From Liolophura sinensis (lineage: Eukaryota; Mollusca; Polyplacophora; Chitonida; Chitonidae), in assembly GCF_032854445.1 (NCBI RefSeq), contig NC_088300.1:80592101-80656100 (forward strand): a stretch of 64,000 nucleotides of DNA. Direction: 5' to 3'. How positions within the stretch are numbered: position 1 is the first letter of the stretch; each line of letters starts with the position of its first letter. A model generated the notes under the pieces. The model did not search any database. It was not told the DNA's origin and saw nothing but the letters and a program-made list of their open reading frames with translations. A program made the position numbers and the translations under genes. Positions 50,231-64,000 of this stretch are shown piece by piece.

Positions 50231-51166
50231 TTGTGTTATATCATTGTAATGTGAGTTATTCTGACTGGGTTCTGAATGGGTTCCTTATATTATCCTGTTT
50301 TAGCGATAGCAAAATGTTTTAAGAAGAGTTAGTGTGAGTACAATTTGGTGTAAAAAAAAACAAACCTTGTACTATCAGACCAATTTACCTTACATGTAAT
50401 CAGCATTATGTTGTGACGTGTAATCAGCATTATGTTGTGACGTGTATACATGTAAGCATACAAAGTGTAAAAACGTGGTCACACATATGAATAAAAGCCA
50501 ACTTGCATTAAATTGAATGTGTGAGTAATTTATACAAAAAAAGGAAGAAAAATAATAATCAGGTTAGTGGTTTTGACAATATTTTTAGAGGTATTATGCC
50601 TATAAATATTGATTTCAAAATTGAATGACTTCCATGAGCAAAGAGTACGAATTTTTAAACATTCGTTTTTGTTCAAAGGCCAGTATTTCATCATTCATTT
50701 TTATACATAAACACAGACACTTAGTCTGTATGGTTGCAATATTATCGAATTGGGGTTAATCCATTCATTTCATAACTTGTTCTCATACAAACACATAAAT
50801 TCATGAATATGAACACATGACTATTTCACGATTTATTTTTTACACAAGCACAACTAGAATATTGAGGATTTCAATGCTTATCATTCCTAGCAAAACGAAA
50901 GCAACTGAACAGTCAGTGTGTATGCAGATCCATGCCGGTACTGTGCGTAGATTAAGTAGATTCAGGTATGAACATTTTAAGTCTTATTTCCGTTTACTAC
51001 TTTCAATGCAAATCTCTGAAAGAAAAGTGCCATGACCACAATGAACGTGTAGGCACACGTATCTCTGAGCAACAGGCTCTTTCGTGTGTGAACAAGCCCT
51101 TTGGAAAATGCTGTCAGCATAACCTCCCTTGCCCTCCAGGTGTCGCTTCTCACTAACACTTAGGAT
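50231..51166 (+). promoter_or_regulatory. Upstream region of RUVBL2
   Basis: Mostly A+T-rich unique DNA between the LINE remnant and the start codon, with a two-copy 26-bp repeat near 50398-50447. No TATA box stands out close to the start. The YY1-like ATGGCGGC overlapping the start codon would fit a TATA-less housekeeping promoter. The transcription start cannot be placed from sequence. Confidence 0.4.
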
Positions 51167-63672
<12,506 letters not shown>

Positions 63673-64000
63673 TAACTGATTTAACACTACATGAACTCAT
63701 ATAATGGCCCACAGCCGTAATAATACTAGTACTTTTCATGGCCACCTGAGTTTACTGATAACTGAGGGTAGTCCATTATGTCAAAGTACTGCGATTTACA
63801 AGGAACTGTTTTATTTCCTAATTCAATTTGTCAACAATGCTGCAGAGCGCGTAACATGACTAAAGGGAGAGAACCCATCTGTCCATACTAGAACTTGTTA
63901 CTTCTGTGGATTATGTCCCTTGATCACAGTTTCTTATGTGAAGGGATATACACATGTTTTTCCGTGTGATATTGCAAATTGAAATACTTATTTGTGTGTA

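Overview
This window is animal nuclear DNA, with spliced genes, tRNA-derived SINEs and a decayed LINE. It shows no bacterial gene organisation. The dominant SINE (3' body resembling 'gagtacggcgtaaaacacc' followed by a (aaat)n tail), the frequent tacatgta motifs and the very high minisatellite load suggest a lophotrochozoan, most likely a mollusc. I cannot name the species from sequence alone.

The only confidently protein-coding locus is at the right end, plus strand, 51167-63638 and continuing off the window. It is RUVBL2 (reptin, RuvB-like 2), an AAA+ ATPase. Twelve exons can be placed to the base, giving about 372 in-frame residues from the initiator Met to just past the arginine finger. 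Walker A, Walker B, sensor 1 and the arginine finger are all intact. All introns are GT-AG except intron 9, which uses a GC donor. The last ~90 residues lie beyond 64000.

Most of the remaining DNA is non-coding and highly repetitive. I count at least 22 separate tandem arrays (units of 21-111 bp), together roughly 22 kb or about 35% of the window by hand count. Layout: 54-bp array at the left edge (1-1335); 74-bp array (2305-3124); quiet A+T-rich DNA with SINEs and a 610-bp foldback element (7997-8607); a CpG-bearing stretch with a possible minus-strand first exon (9826-9945); quiet DNA to 16.2 kb; then near-continuous arrays from 16.2 to 31.1 kb, more at 32.3-37.5 kb and 39.65-45.74 kb; quiet DNA; a broken Tx1/L1-like LINE (48243-50230); then RUVBL2. 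Five RUVBL2 introns (4, 6, 7, 8, 9) carry their own arrays with units unlike one another.

The most interesting structures are: (i) the exon 9 splice acceptor of RUVBL2 lies inside the last copy of an 84-bp satellite; (ii) the intron 6 array appears to be an amplified internal piece of the local SINE; (iii) a 487-bp unique block at 41564-42050 is repeated almost perfectly at 43951-44437 inside a 33-bp array, flanked by a 126-bp direct repeat; (iv) a series of related arrays (40, 34, 68 and 43 bp units) at 27.6-31.1 kb that looks like one satellite changing form in place. The long open frames in many arrays are open in several frames on both strands and are not treated as genes.
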